A stretch of 27,729 nt of DNA from Clostridia bacterium. GTDB lineage: Bacteria > Bacillota_A > Clostridia > Christensenellales > Aristaeellaceae. The translations under genes were made by a program, and so were the position numbers. The notes under the pieces are model-generated. The model did no database searches. It saw only the letters and a program-made list of their open reading frames with translations, and was not told where the DNA came from. The stretch lies in NCBI GenBank assembly GCA_017430945.1, contig JAFRMB010000133.1, forward strand, positions 1-27,729, in the 5' to 3' direction. This document shows, one piece after another, positions 6,192 to 14,851 of the stretch; within the stretch, counting starts at the first letter, position 1, and every line of letters begins with the position of its first letter.

Positions 6192-8135
6192 CTATTGCCC
6201 ATCGTCCTTTTTCCGCGCCGCCTTCCTGGCGGTGCCCGCGCCGCTCTTTCGCGCACCGGTGCCGCGCCGGGATGCGGACGCACGGCGCTGGCCGGGCTTC
6301 TTGCCCGCCACCTCCCGCTCGAAGTGCACGTCCGCGGGCGCGTTCTTCGCGGCGTCCACCAGGAACACGGAGAAGCGCCGGATGCCCGACATGAAGCGCC
6401 CGGACTTCTTCGCGCGCTCGACCTCGTCGCGCTGTCCGGCCATGTCGGAGAGGAATTTCTCCCACTTGCCGGTCGTGACGGCGGAGGCGATCTGCTCCGG
6501 CACCACGGCGATCAGCTTCCGCCCCTTTTCGGTGGACACGACGGCCTTGCCGCGCCTGCGGGCGTAGCCCACCTCTATGAGCCGCTCGATCACGGCGGCG
6601 CGCGTGGCGGGCGTGCCCAGCCCGGACGACTTCATCTGCTCCCTCAGCGCCTCGTCCTCGATGTCCCGGCCCGCGTTCTCCATGAGGTTCAGTATGGAAG
6701 CGTCGGTGTGCGGCGCGGGCGGCTTCGTCTTGCAGGCCTTCACCGAGGCCTTCGCCACCCGGCGCTCGTCCCCTTCGGCCAGCCTGGGCAGCGGCGGCTC
6801 GCGGTCCTCGCCCTTTTCAGGCCTGTCGTCGCGATACAGCGCCCGCCAGCCTTCGACGAGCGGCATGGCGCCGGTGGACCTGAAGTCGTGCGCCCCCACC
6901 CGCGTGATCACGCGGGCGGATTCGTACTCGTAGAAGGGATAGTGCGCCGCGATGAGCCGCCGGACGATCATGTCGTACAGGTTGCGCTCGTCCCTGTCCA
7001 GCGCGGACAGGTCGGCCGCCTTGTCCGTGGGCACGATGGCGTGGTGGTCGGAGATTCTGGCGTTGTCGTAAAAGCGCTTCCAGTGCATGTTCTTGTCCAT
7101 CTCCGGCGCGTTCACGAAGCCCGCGTAGGGCTCGGGCAGCTTGTTCAGGGTCGCGGCGATCTTCGGCTTCATGTCGTCCGGCAGATACCGGCTGTCGGTG
7201 CGCGGATAGGTGATGAGCTTGTGGGTCTCATACAGCGACTGAGCCAGCTTCAGCGTTCGGTCCGCGGAGTAGCCGTACCGCTTGTTGGCCTCGCGCTGCA
7301 GGCTCGTCAGGTCGTACAGCTGGGGCGGCGGCGTCTTTTTGTGCTCGCGCACGCTCTCGGTGACGCGCCCCGTCCGGCCCGCCACCTCCGCGCGGATCGC
7401 CTGCGCCTTCGCCTCGTCGTCGCAGCGCGTCTGCTTCGTCTCCGGATCGATCCACGTTCCCTCGTAATCGCCGAAGTTTGCGCGGATCTCCCAGTAGTCT
7501 CTGGGCACGAAGCGCTCGATCTCCAGATCCCGCTTCACGATCAGGTTGAGCGTCGGCGTCTGAACGCGCCCCACGGAGAGCCGCGCGTCATAGCGCAGCG
7601 AGAACGCGCGGGACGCGTTCATGCCCACCAGCCAGTCCGCCTCGGAGCGGCAACGCGCGCTCTCGTACAGCGCGTCGTAGGCGGCGGCGGGCTTGAGCTC
7701 TGCAAAGCCCTGGCGGATGGCGGCATCCGTCATCGACGAGATCCACAGCCGCTCCACCGGTTTTTGACAGCCGGCCATGCGGTAGATGTAGCGGAAGATC
7801 AACTCGCCCTCGCGCGCCGAGTCCGTCGCACAGATGATCGAGGCGACGTCTTTGTCCTTCATCAGCTTCTTGACGGTCGCGAACTGGTCCTTCGTCTTCG
7901 GCAGCACCTTGAGCGGTATCTCGTCCGGCAGTATGGGCAGCTGCGCCATGTTCCACTTTTTCCACTCGGGATCGACCTCCCCCGGCTCGCACAGCGACAC
8001 CAGGTGGCCGATCGCCCAAGTGACGATGTAATCGTCGCCGGACAGATAGCCCTCTCCCCTGCCGCGCACGCCCAGCACGCGGGCGATGTCCCTGGCCACC
8101 GATGGTTTCTCCGCGACGATCAGCTTCTTCGACAT
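6192..8135 (-). CDS. topB: DNA topoisomerase III (type IA)
   Basis: This is a 647-residue type IA topoisomerase. The TOPRIM domain starts at once (LIVAEKPSVARDIA, residues 5-18) and carries the acidic motif TDSAREGE (104-111). Domain II/IV motifs follow (SVGRVQTPTLNLIV about 187-200; LYDLTSLQREANKRYGYS about 273-290). The catalytic tyrosine is Tyr310 in ITYPRTDSRYLP. GLGTPATRAAVIERL marks the C-terminal part of the core. Family knowledge: the enzyme passes single strands through a transient break, decatenating replication intermediates. The C-terminus has no Cys4 zinc fingers and instead a Lys/Arg-rich tail (about 605-647), probably for DNA binding. AGGAG precedes the ATG at 8135. The gene follows the cyclophilin genes with a 92-base gap that contains a hairpin. 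Confidence 0.95.
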   Translation of the reverse strand: MSKKLIVAEKPSVARDIARVLGVRGRGEGYLSGDDYIVTWAIGHLVSLCEPGEVDPEWKKWNMAQLPILPDEIPLKVLPKTKDQFATVKKLMKDKDVASIICATDSAREGELIFRYIYRMAGCQKPVERLWISSMTDAAIRQGFAELKPAAAYDALYESARCRSEADWLVGMNASRAFSLRYDARLSVGRVQTPTLNLIVKRDLEIERFVPRDYWEIRANFGDYEGTWIDPETKQTRCDDEAKAQAIRAEVAGRTGRVTESVREHKKTPPPQLYDLTSLQREANKRYGYSADRTLKLAQSLYETHKLITYPRTDSRYLPDDMKPKIAATLNKLPEPYAGFVNAPEMDKNMHWKRFYDNARISDHHAIVPTDKAADLSALDRDERNLYDMIVRRLIAAHYPFYEYESARVITRVGAHDFRSTGAMPLVEGWRALYRDDRPEKGEDREPPLPRLAEGDERRVAKASVKACKTKPPAPHTDASILNLMENAGRDIEDEALREQMKSSGLGTPATRAAVIERLIEVGYARRRGKAVVSTEKGRKLIAVVPEQIASAVTTGKWEKFLSDMAGQRDEVERAKKSGRFMSGIRRFSVFLVDAAKNAPADVHFEREVAGKKPGQRRASASRRGTGARKSGAGTARKAARKKDDGQ

Positions 8136-8158
8136 GCTTCTCTCCTGTTTGAAAATCG

Positions 8159-8183
8159 GGGAGCGGGCACAAGCTCCGCTCCC
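8159..8183 (-). terminator. Terminator-like hairpin between cyclophilin 1 and topB
   Basis: A perfect 8-base-pair stem (GGGAGCGG at 8159-8166 with CCGCTCCC at 8176-8183). On the minus strand it is followed by CGATTTTCAAA. It would end the long upstream operon, or partially attenuate topB, since only 23 bases remain before the topB start. Confidence 0.55.
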
Positions 8184-8227
8184 TCGTCCGTGGTCTCATG
8201 CGCGCCGGCGCGCCTGCCGGCCGTTTC

Positions 8228-8752
8228 TCACTTGCCGTACTTTTCCGGCGTATACTTTTCGCCGAAGGTGTCCACCGTGGCGCGGCTGATGCGCTGCGCC
8301 TTGACCGGGCGGTCCTGGAATCCCGTGGAGGCCTGTGCGATGCGGTCCACCACGTCCATGCCCTCGATCACCTTGCCGAAGGCGGCGTAGTCGCCGTCCA
8401 GGTGCGGCGCGTCGGCATGCATGATGAAGAACTGGCTGCCCGCCGAGTTGGGCATCATGCTGCGCGCCATGGACAGCACGCCGCGCGTGTGCTTCAGCGT
8501 GTTCTGTTTGAAACCGTTGCGGGCGAACTCGCCCTTGATGCTGTACCCCGGGCCGCCCATGCCGGTGCCCTGAGGGTCTCCGCCCTGGATCATGAAGCCT
8601 GGGATGACGCGGTGGAAGATGAGGCCGTCATAGAAGCCCCGCTTCACCAGGTCCACAAAATTCGCCACGGTGTTCGGCGCGACCTCGGGGTAAAGCTCCG
8701 CCCGGATGGTGCCGCCGTTTTCCATTTCGATGGTGACGATGGGATTGCTCAT
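8228..8752 (-). CDS. Cytoplasmic cyclophilin-type peptidyl-prolyl isomerase (cyclophilin 1 of 3)
   Basis: A compact 174-residue cyclophilin with no signal peptide, so presumably cytoplasmic. Active-site motifs are intact: IFHRVIPGFMIQGGDP (Arg48, Phe53, Met54 and Gln56 by my count) and NSAGSQFFIMHAD. The Trp that binds cyclosporin in human CypA is replaced in HADAPHLDG. Family knowledge: the enzyme speeds cis-trans isomerisation of Xaa-Pro bonds. AGGAGG lies 9 bases before the ATG at 8752. It is the last of three neighbouring cyclophilin genes, 33 bases after cyclophilin 2. Long identical DNA stretches shared with cyclophilin 2, for example around 8417 and 8974, point to local duplication or gene conversion. 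Confidence 0.95.
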   Translation of the reverse strand: MSNPIVTIEMENGGTIRAELYPEVAPNTVANFVDLVKRGFYDGLIFHRVIPGFMIQGGDPQGTGMGGPGYSIKGEFARNGFKQNTLKHTRGVLSMARSMMPNSAGSQFFIMHADAPHLDGDYAAFGKVIEGMDVVDRIAQASTGFQDRPVKAQRISRATVDTFGEKYTPEKYGK

Positions 8753-8785
8753 ATTCGATCTCCTCCTGATCGCTTTCGGTCTGCC

Positions 8786-9370
8786 TTACCGGATCTTTTC
8801 CGCCTCGTAGGTCTCGCCGAAGGTCTCCACGCGGATGGTGGCGATCCTCTGTTCCTCGATGGGGCGGTCGCTGGCGTCGGTCGGGGTGGTCGCGATGGCG
8901 TCCACCACATCCATGCCCTCGGTCACCTGCCCAAAGGCGGCGTACTGTCCGTCCAGGAACGGGCCGTCCGCGTGCATGATGAAGAACTGGCTGCCCGCCG
9001 AATCCGGGTGCTGGGCGCGGGCCATGGAGATCACGCCGCGCGAATGGGACAGGTCGTTCCTGATGCCGTTGGCGGCAAACTCGCCCTTGATGTAGTAGCC
9101 GGGGCCGCTCATGCCGGTGCCGGTGGGATCGCCACCCTGGATCATGAAGCCCTTGATCACGCGATGGAAGATCACCCCGTCGTAAAAGCCGGCGTTGGCC
9201 AGTTCGATGAAGTTCGCCACGGTGTTGGGCGCGGTCTCCGGCTGGAGCGCCACCACGATGACGCCGCCGTTCTCCATGGTGATGGTGGCAACGGGCGCCT
9301 CTGCGGCAAAGCCCGCCACAGCCGACATCGCCAGCGCGAGCGCCAGCAGCGCGATGATGCATTTTTTCAT
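8786..9370 (-). CDS. Secreted cyclophilin-type peptidyl-prolyl isomerase (cyclophilin 2 of 3)
   Basis: A 194-residue cyclophilin with a clear signal peptide (residues 1 to about 22, MKKCIIALLALALAMSAVAGFAA) and no lipobox, so it should be released outside the membrane. The catalytic motifs are intact: IFHRVIKGFMIQGGDP and DSAGSQFFIMHADGPFLDG. It would help extracytoplasmic proteins fold. Its ATG at 9370 overlaps the TGA of cyclophilin 3 by four bases (ATGA), so the two are probably translationally coupled. It is closely similar to cyclophilin 1 in both protein and DNA. Confidence 0.95.
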   Translation of the reverse strand: MKKCIIALLALALAMSAVAGFAAEAPVATITMENGGVIVVALQPETAPNTVANFIELANAGFYDGVIFHRVIKGFMIQGGDPTGTGMSGPGYYIKGEFAANGIRNDLSHSRGVISMARAQHPDSAGSQFFIMHADGPFLDGQYAAFGQVTEGMDVVDAIATTPTDASDRPIEEQRIATIRVETFGETYEAEKIR

Positions 9371-10023
9371 TTTCGTTTTCCTTCCTTTCGATCGTCGATA
9401 TCCGACTTCTTCAGCTTTTCGGGCTCCGGGTACTCCACCTCGAAGGTCTCCACATGGATGCTGCGGATGTAGATCCGGTCCAGCGGCACATAGCTGCCGT
9501 CCACGGGGCGCGAGCCGATCTCGTCCAGCACGTTCATGCTCGCTTCGTCGGCGATGGTCCCGAAGGCGGCGTAATAGCCGTCGTACTCCGGATAGCTGCC
9601 CTCCATGATGAAGAACTGGCTGCCGCCGGTGTCGTAATCCGCCTTGCGCGCCATGGACACCGTGCCGCGCATGTGGGAGAGGCTGTTCGGGAAGTCGTTG
9701 GCCGAGAATTCGCCCTTGATGTAATAGCCCGGGTCGCCGGTGCCGTTGTCGTTGGGATCTCCCGTCTGGATGAATACGTTGGAGACCACGCGGAATATCT
9801 CCCTGTTGTTGTAGAAGCCGTCGTTGGCCAGCTGGATGAAGTTGTAGACCGTGTTCGGCGCGATGTCCGGCCTGAGCTCGATGCGCATCTGGCTGCCGTC
9901 GCCCAGGTTGATGGTGGCCACGGGATTGGGCGCCGGCTCTTCGTCCTCTTCCTGCCGCCTGCCACAGCCCGCCAGCGCCATGGCCAGCGCCAGCACCAGC
10001 AGCGCACAGATCCAGCGTTTCAA
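9367..10023 (-). CDS. Lipoprotein cyclophilin-type peptidyl-prolyl isomerase (cyclophilin 3 of 3)
   Basis: The start is a TTG at 10023 whose bases overlap the hemZ stop (TTGA), with GGAGGTG upstream inside hemZ. The resulting 218-residue protein has a lipoprotein signal peptide ending in the lipobox LAGC (Cys about residue 19). A charged spacer (GRRQEEDEEPAPNP) and a cyclophilin domain follow. This copy is more diverged. The segment IFRVVSNVFIQTGDP keeps the catalytic Arg and the Gln, but the His-Arg pair and the Phe-Met pocket residues are changed. GGSQFFIMEG is kept. Activity may therefore be lower or more selective. It would be anchored to the outer face of the membrane, analogous in place though not in family to PrsA. 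Confidence 0.9.
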   Translation of the reverse strand: MKRWICALLVLALAMALAGCGRRQEEDEEPAPNPVATINLGDGSQMRIELRPDIAPNTVYNFIQLANDGFYNNREIFRVVSNVFIQTGDPNDNGTGDPGYYIKGEFSANDFPNSLSHMRGTVSMARKADYDTGGSQFFIMEGSYPEYDGYYAAFGTIADEASMNVLDEIGSRPVDGSYVPLDRIYIRSIHVETFEVEYPEPEKLKKSDIDDRKEGKRK

Positions 10024-11483
10024 GGCAGATCCACCTCCGTCCCCTGAAGGATCACATCGCGCTTGCGCCGCACCATCTCGTCCACGCGGGCGATGTACTC
10101 GTCGATGTTTCGAACGTTCGGCGCGCGCTCGATGCGCAGCGCGCGGTCGAACAGCCACTTCGATATGGCGCCCGCGCCGAGCGCCAGCACGCTGACGGTC
10201 TCCTCCATATTGCCGATGTTGTAAAGGCAGGCCTTGCCGGGTCTGGCATAGCCCACGTTCTCAAGGTTGCCTGCCATGTACTTCTGCCGGTACAGGTAGT
10301 AGGGCCGGTATCCGGCTGCGGTCAGCCGCTCGCGCGCCATATCGATCATCTCGGCGGCGCCCTCGGCGTTGATCTGGGTGTGTCCTCCCGCCACGGTCAG
10401 CTGCTCGTGCAGCCTGCTCGAGCGCTTGATGGCCAGCGAATGCACGGTCACGCTGTCCGGCGACAGCGCCTCGACCACGTCCAGCGTGTGGGCGAAGTCC
10501 GCCACCGTCTCTCCCGGCAGCGCGGCGATCAGGTCCATGTTGATGTCGTCGAAGCCCAGCTGTCGCGCCAGACGATAGGCGGCGACGGTCTCCTCGCCGG
10601 TGTGCGCGCGCCCGATGCGCCTGAGCGTCTCGTCGTTGAAGGACTGCGGGTTGACCGAGATGCGCCCCACGCCGCGCCGGCGCAGCATCTCAAGCTTCTG
10701 CCGGTCTATGGTGTCCGGCCTGCCCGCTTCGACGGTCCATTCCACCGCGCCCGGGAACGCCGCCTGCGCCGCCGAGAGGACGCGCTCCAGTTCGCCGCAG
10801 GGGATCGCCGTGGGCGTGCCGCCCCCGACATAGCCGGCGCGCACCGTCATGCCCGCCTCGGCCATGAGATCGCGGCAAAGCGCGATCTCCCGAAGCAGCG
10901 CCTCGACGTAGGGCCCCACCCGGCTGCCGTCGCCGATCTCGCCGGCGGAAAAGGAGCAGTAGGCGCAGCGGGTCTTACAGAAGGGGATGCCGATGTACAA
11001 GTCGAACCGATCGGCCTGCGCCTCGCGGATGCCCGCCTGCATGTCGGCGATCTCGCGTAGCAGCCGCGCCTTGGCCGGCGTGACGTCGTATTCGTCCCGC
11101 ACGTGGCGCTCGGCCGCTTCGGGCGTGAGCCCCGCTTCCATGCCCTCGTAGAAGAGCCGCGTGGGCCGGATCCCCGTCAGGCTGCCCCACGGCGGATGGG
11201 CGCCGGTCACCTGCTTGAGCAGGTCGTAGAGCGCCAGCTTCACCTGCCGCTTGCGCAGGCGCTTGACCTCCACCGGCGTCGCCCCGGCGGCGCGCCGCGT
11301 GACCGTGCTGACAGCCTTCCCGTGCGTCCAACGGTCCGTCCACTGCCCGTCCGCCTCGGTGAAGCGATGCACGAACACCGCGTCCCCGTCGGTCAGGCTG
11401 ATGGGCACATCACCGTAGAACAGCCTGAGCACATCGCCCAGATCGGAAAAGAACTCCGGCGCGTCCGTGATGATGCGGATCAT
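10020..11483 (-). CDS. hemZ: Oxygen-independent coproporphyrinogen III dehydrogenase-like radical SAM enzyme HemZ
   Basis: This is a 487-residue protein. The ATG at 11483 overlaps the stop of the MBL gene (ATGA), and the longer frame is an out-of-frame shadow of that gene. An N-terminal domain of about 160 residues carries HPPWGSLTGIRPTRLFYEG, typical of HemZ. The radical SAM motif CKTRCAYCSF follows, with Cys169, Cys173 and Cys176 as 4Fe-4S ligands. GGGTPTAI and VNPQSFNDETLRRIGRAHT are conserved SAM- and substrate-site elements. Near the end is YRQKYMAGNLENVGYA. Family knowledge: HemN-like enzymes decarboxylate coproporphyrinogen without oxygen. Some HemZ proteins in anaerobes lack a full heme pathway around them and may have another role. 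No other heme gene is visible here. Confidence 0.9.
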   Translation of the reverse strand: MIRIITDAPEFFSDLGDVLRLFYGDVPISLTDGDAVFVHRFTEADGQWTDRWTHGKAVSTVTRRAAGATPVEVKRLRKRQVKLALYDLLKQVTGAHPPWGSLTGIRPTRLFYEGMEAGLTPEAAERHVRDEYDVTPAKARLLREIADMQAGIREAQADRFDLYIGIPFCKTRCAYCSFSAGEIGDGSRVGPYVEALLREIALCRDLMAEAGMTVRAGYVGGGTPTAIPCGELERVLSAAQAAFPGAVEWTVEAGRPDTIDRQKLEMLRRRGVGRISVNPQSFNDETLRRIGRAHTGEETVAAYRLARQLGFDDINMDLIAALPGETVADFAHTLDVVEALSPDSVTVHSLAIKRSSRLHEQLTVAGGHTQINAEGAAEMIDMARERLTAAGYRPYYLYRQKYMAGNLENVGYARPGKACLYNIGNMEETVSVLALGAGAISKWLFDRALRIERAPNVRNIDEYIARVDEMVRRKRDVILQGTEVDLP

Positions 11484-12100
11484 AGGCGATAGCGGCTCCT
11501 TTCGACGCCGATGGCGGTCTGCGGCCCGTGGCCGGGATACACGCGGACCGCCTCCGGCAGCGCGAACAGCCGCATCAGCGAATCGCGCATCTCCCGGGCG
11601 CTCCCGCCGTAGAGGTCCGTCCGGCCAAAGCCCGCCATGAACAGCGTGTCGCCGGAGAACAGCATGCCCTCTCCCTCCAGGTACAGGCACACCGACCCCT
11701 TCGTGTGTCCGGGCGTGCGCAGGATGTCGAAGTCAAGGCCCGCCACGGTCAGCGACCCGTCAAAGGGCGTCGCCTCGATGGGCGCAGCGGGCATCGACGG
11801 CATGCCCATCAGGTCCTGAAGGCCGTTCTTCCGGGGATCGTTCAGCATCTCCACGTCCTCCGCGGAGACATACACCGGCGCGCCGGTCTCCGCGGCCATC
11901 TCCCCCACCGCCATGATGTGGTCGAAGTGGCCGTGGGTCAGCAGGATCGCCGCCACCTTCCTGCCGCCCGTCGCGCGCATGATCTTCCGGCATTCGTCGC
12001 CGGGGTCGATGACGACGCAGTCGTCCCGGCCCTCCGCCTGTACGATCCAGGCATTCTCTTCGATGTCGCCGCAGACGACCGCTCTAGACTGTATGGGCAT
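11480..12100 (-). CDS. Metallo-beta-lactamase-fold hydrolase (glyoxalase II-like)
   Basis: A 206-residue single-domain MBL-fold protein. The zinc-binding motif THGHFDH is at about residues 55-61. The third His is in RTPGHTKGS, the bridging Asp in LFSGDTLF, and the last His in YPGHGPQT. Family knowledge: small proteins of this type hydrolyse thioesters such as S-lactoylglutathione analogues, but many have unknown substrates. It sits between dtd and hemZ, its usual place in clostridia. AGGAGG lies just before the ATG at 12100. The longer upstream frame is rejected because it overlaps dtd and has no domain content. Confidence 0.93.
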   Translation of the reverse strand: MPIQSRAVVCGDIEENAWIVQAEGRDDCVVIDPGDECRKIMRATGGRKVAAILLTHGHFDHIMAVGEMAAETGAPVYVSAEDVEMLNDPRKNGLQDLMGMPSMPAAPIEATPFDGSLTVAGLDFDILRTPGHTKGSVCLYLEGEGMLFSGDTLFMAGFGRTDLYGGSAREMRDSLMRLFALPEAVRVYPGHGPQTAIGVERSRYRL

Positions 12101-12123
12101 ATGTCCTCCTGATGGCTGTTGGA

Positions 12124-12573
12124 TCAAAACCGCTTCCGGCTGTCCAGCAGGATGGTCACCGGGCCGTCGTTCAAAAGCTCCACCTGCATGTGGGTGCGGA
12201 AGCGCCCGGTCTCGACGTGCAGGCCCTTTTGCTCCAGCAGGGCCTTCACCGTTTCGCACAGCGGCTCGGCCACATCGGGCTTCGCGGCCTGTATGAAGTC
12301 CGGTCGCCGGCCGTGGCGGGCGTCGGCCAGCAGCGTGAACTGGCTGACCAGCAGCACGTCCCCGCCCACGTCCGCAAGGGACAGGTTCATCCTGTCATTT
12401 TCGTCCTCGAACACGCGCAGGCCCGCGATCTTATCGGCGCAATAGCGGGCGTCGGATTCGGTATCGCCGTTTTCCGCGCCCACAAGGACCATAAAGCCGT
12501 TTTCGATTTTTCCGACGATCTCCCCCGCCACCGTGACGGAGGCGCGGGCGACCCGTTGGATCACACAGCGCAA
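12124..12573 (-). CDS. dtd: D-aminoacyl-tRNA deacylase
   Basis: The 149-residue length matches the family. The protein begins [15 protein letters not shown] and contains the two signature motifs SQFTLLAD (active-site Ser-Gln) and [11 protein letters not shown] (Gly-Pro cross-subunit motif). Family knowledge: the dimeric enzyme removes D-amino acids and glycine wrongly attached to tRNA. The start is a TTG at 12573, with GGAGG 8 bases upstream, and the family N-terminus begins exactly there. It lies 34 bases after relA and 23 before the MBL gene, inside the operon. Confidence 0.97.
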   Translation of the reverse strand: MRCVIQRVARASVTVAGEIVGKIENGFMVLVGAENGDTESDARYCADKIAGLRVFEDENDRMNLSLADVGGDVLLVSQFTLLADARHGRRPDFIQAAKPDVAEPLCETVKALLEQKGLHVETGRFRTHMQVELLNDGPVTILLDSRKRF

Positions 12574-12607
12574 TGGGGTCTCCTCCCTTCGGTCCGGACC
12601 TTTCCTG

Positions 12608-14809
12608 TCAGCCGGAGACGCGGTTGACCTCGATGATGTCCGGCCATTTGTTCAGCTCGCGGATGATCTTGTTGAGCTGCTGGGTATCCTTGATCACGAG
12701 CGATATGTTGAAGATGAAGGTGTTGTCCTTGAGCGTGTGCGCGGAGATGGCGCTCACGGGCACCTCCATAGATGCGAACAGCACGCTCAGCTCCGCCAGC
12801 AGGCCGGTGCGGTTGTAGCAGATGATGCGGATCTCCGCCTCGTAGGTGCCGCCGGACTGCTTCTCCCACTCGACCTCGATGAGCCTGTCCTTCTCGACGC
12901 TCGGGTCCTTCAGGCTCACGCAGTCCGCACGGTGGACGGACACGCCGCGCCCGCGGGTGATGTAGCCGATGATCTTGTCGCCGGGCAGCGGCGAACAGCA
13001 GCGCGCGAAGCGCACGAGCATGCCGCTCTCGCCCTTGACGATGACGCCGTTCGAGGCGCTGGAGTGCTGGGGCTTCTTCGGCTGTTCCTCGGGCTTGTTG
13101 ACCTCCGGCAGCGGCGGCGCGATGTCCTCCGGCTTCTGGGTCTTCCTGAACTCCTCCACCAGGCGGTTCAGGATCTGCACGGTGCTCAGGCCGCCGAAGC
13201 CCACCATGGCGCACACGTCGTCGTAGGACTGCACGGAATAGCGCTTGTACAGCGTCTCCACGAACTCCGGTTTGCTCAGCTGGGACATGCTGTAGCCCAT
13301 CCGCTTGGCCTCGCGCTCGAGCAGCTCCTTGCCGTGGACGATGTTCTCCTCGCGCTGCTCCTTCTTGAGCCATGCGCGGATCTTCGCCTTGGCCTCGGAG
13401 GTCTTGACGATGTTCAGCCAGTCGCGGGATGGGCCGTGCGACGACGCCGAGGTCATGACCTCGACGAAATCGCCGGTCTCGAGCTGCGACGCCAGCGGCA
13501 CGATGCGCCCGTTCACCTTGGCGCCGATGCAGCGGTTGCCCACGGCGGAGTGGATGCGGTAGGCGAAGTCGAGCGGCGTGGCGCCGCGGGGCAGCGAGAT
13601 CACGTCTCCGCGCGGCGTGAACACGAACACCTCGTCCGCGAACAGGTCGAATTTCAAAAGCTCCGAGAAATCCCCGGGATCCTTGGCGTCGGACTGCCAG
13701 TCCAGTATGCGCCGCAGCCACGACAGCTTGTTGTCCAGCTCGTCGGCGGCCTTGCCCTCCTTGTAGCGCCAGTGCGCGGCGATGCCGTATTCCGCGGTGC
13801 GGTGCATCTCGAACGTGCGGATCTGCACCTCGAAGGGGCGTCCCTGGTTGACCACGGTGGTGTGCAGCGACTGGTACATGTTCGCCTTGGGCATGGATAT
13901 GTAGTCCTTGAACCGTCCCGGCACCTGGGGCCAGATCGTGTGCACGATGCCCAGCACGAAGTAGCAGTCCTGCTTGGTATTGACGAGCACGCGGATGGCG
14001 ATGAGGTCGTTGATCTCGTCGAAGGACTTGTTCTGGCTCTTCATCTTTTTGTAGATGGAGTAGAAGTGCTTCGGACGGCCGTCGATCTCGCACTTGATGC
14101 CCGCCTCGCTGAGCCGCGTCTTGAGCTCCTGGGTCACCTGCGCGATCAGCTGCTCGCGCTCCTCGCGCTTCATGCCCACGAGGCGCACCAATTCGTAGTA
14201 GCCCGCCGGGTCCAGATAGCGCAGCGACAGATCCTCCAGCTCCCATTTGACGGTATATACGCCCAGCCGGTGGGCCAGCGGCGCGTAGATGTCCAGCGTC
14301 TCGCGGGCGATGGGCACCTGCCGCTCCGGGCGCTGGTACTTGAGCGTGCGCATGTTGTGCAGCCGGTCCGCCAGCTTGATGAGCACCACGCGGATGTCCT
14401 TGGCCATGGCCAGGAACATCTTGCGCAGCGTCTCCGCCTGCGCCTCCTCCCGGTTGGCGAAGTTCAGCTGGGAGAGCTTGGTCACGCCGTCCACCAGCAG
14501 GGCCACCTCGTCGCCGAACGACTCGCGCACCAGGTCCAGCGTGCAGCCCTCTACGTCCTCCACGCAGTCGTGCAGCAGTCCCGCGGCGATGGTCGTGGCG
14601 TCCAGCATCAGATCCGTCAATATGACCGCCACCGCGCAGGGATGGCTGAAGTAGGGATCGCCGGATTTGCGCACCTGATCGGCGTGCGCCTTTTCCGCGT
14701 ATTCGTACGCCCGCCTGACCAGATCCATATCGTCGTCCGGATGGTACTTTTGCATGCGCGCGATCAGCTCGTCGACGCTGACATAGGCGCGTACACCGGT
14801 ATCAGACAC
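12608..14809 (-). CDS. relA: Bifunctional (p)ppGpp synthetase/hydrolase (RelA/SpoT family)
   Basis: A protein of about 733 residues with the full long-RSH layout. The HD hydrolase domain has [10 protein letters not shown], the HDCVED metal motif and [12 protein letters not shown]. The synthetase domain has [28 protein letters not shown] and [10 protein letters not shown]. The TGS domain is marked by [23 protein letters not shown] helical and conserved-Cys region follows ([24 protein letters not shown]), and a C-terminal ACT domain ends it. The hydrolase motif is intact, so both activities are expected. Family knowledge: it makes and removes the alarmone during amino-acid starvation on stalled ribosomes. 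Two starts are possible. A GTG at 14809 has GGAGG 8 bases away and is preferred; an ATG at 14833 follows a G-rich run. apt, often between recJ and relA in Firmicutes, is absent. Confidence 0.96.
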   Translation of the reverse strand: MSDTGVRAYVSVDELIARMQKYHPDDDMDLVRRAYEYAEKAHADQVRKSGDPYFSHPCAVAVILTDLMLDATTIAAGLLHDCVEDVEGCTLDLVRESFGDEVALLVDGVTKLSQLNFANREEAQAETLRKMFLAMAKDIRVVLIKLADRLHNMRTLKYQRPERQVPIARETLDIYAPLAHRLGVYTVKWELEDLSLRYLDPAGYYELVRLVGMKREEREQLIAQVTQELKTRLSEAGIKCEIDGRPKHFYSIYKKMKSQNKSFDEINDLIAIRVLVNTKQDCYFVLGIVHTIWPQVPGRFKDYISMPKANMYQSLHTTVVNQGRPFEVQIRTFEMHRTAEYGIAAHWRYKEGKAADELDNKLSWLRRILDWQSDAKDPGDFSELLKFDLFADEVFVFTPRGDVISLPRGATPLDFAYRIHSAVGNRCIGAKVNGRIVPLASQLETGDFVEVMTSASSHGPSRDWLNIVKTSEAKAKIRAWLKKEQREENIVHGKELLEREAKRMGYSMSQLSKPEFVETLYKRYSVQSYDDVCAMVGFGGLSTVQILNRLVEEFRKTQKPEDIAPPLPEVNKPEEQPKKPQHSSASNGVIVKGESGMLVRFARCCSPLPGDKIIGYITRGRGVSVHRADCVSLKDPSVEKDRLIEVEWEKQSGGTYEAEIRIICYNRTGLLAELSVLFASMEVPVSAISAHTLKDNTFIFNISLVIKDTQQLNKIIRELNKWPDIIEVNRVSG

Positions 14810-14851
14810 AGTCGGCTCCTCCCTTCCCTGCATGATCCCCCCTGGATCCTC

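Noticed and set aside
7803..7826. Apparent loss of an Asp in the TopB metal motif (TDSAREGE)
   Set aside because: Topoisomerase III proteins of Firmicutes commonly deviate at this position (for example DAGREGE), so it is not evidence of inactivation.
6132..8390. Long plus-strand open frame opposite topB and cyclophilin 1
   Set aside because: Antisense shadow of strongly conserved genes in GC-rich DNA; its composition is Arg/His/Leu-rich with no recognisable domain.
10024..10158. N-terminal extension of cyclophilin 3 into hemZ
   Set aside because: It would bury the lipoprotein signal peptide; the TTG at 10023 has its own ribosome binding site.
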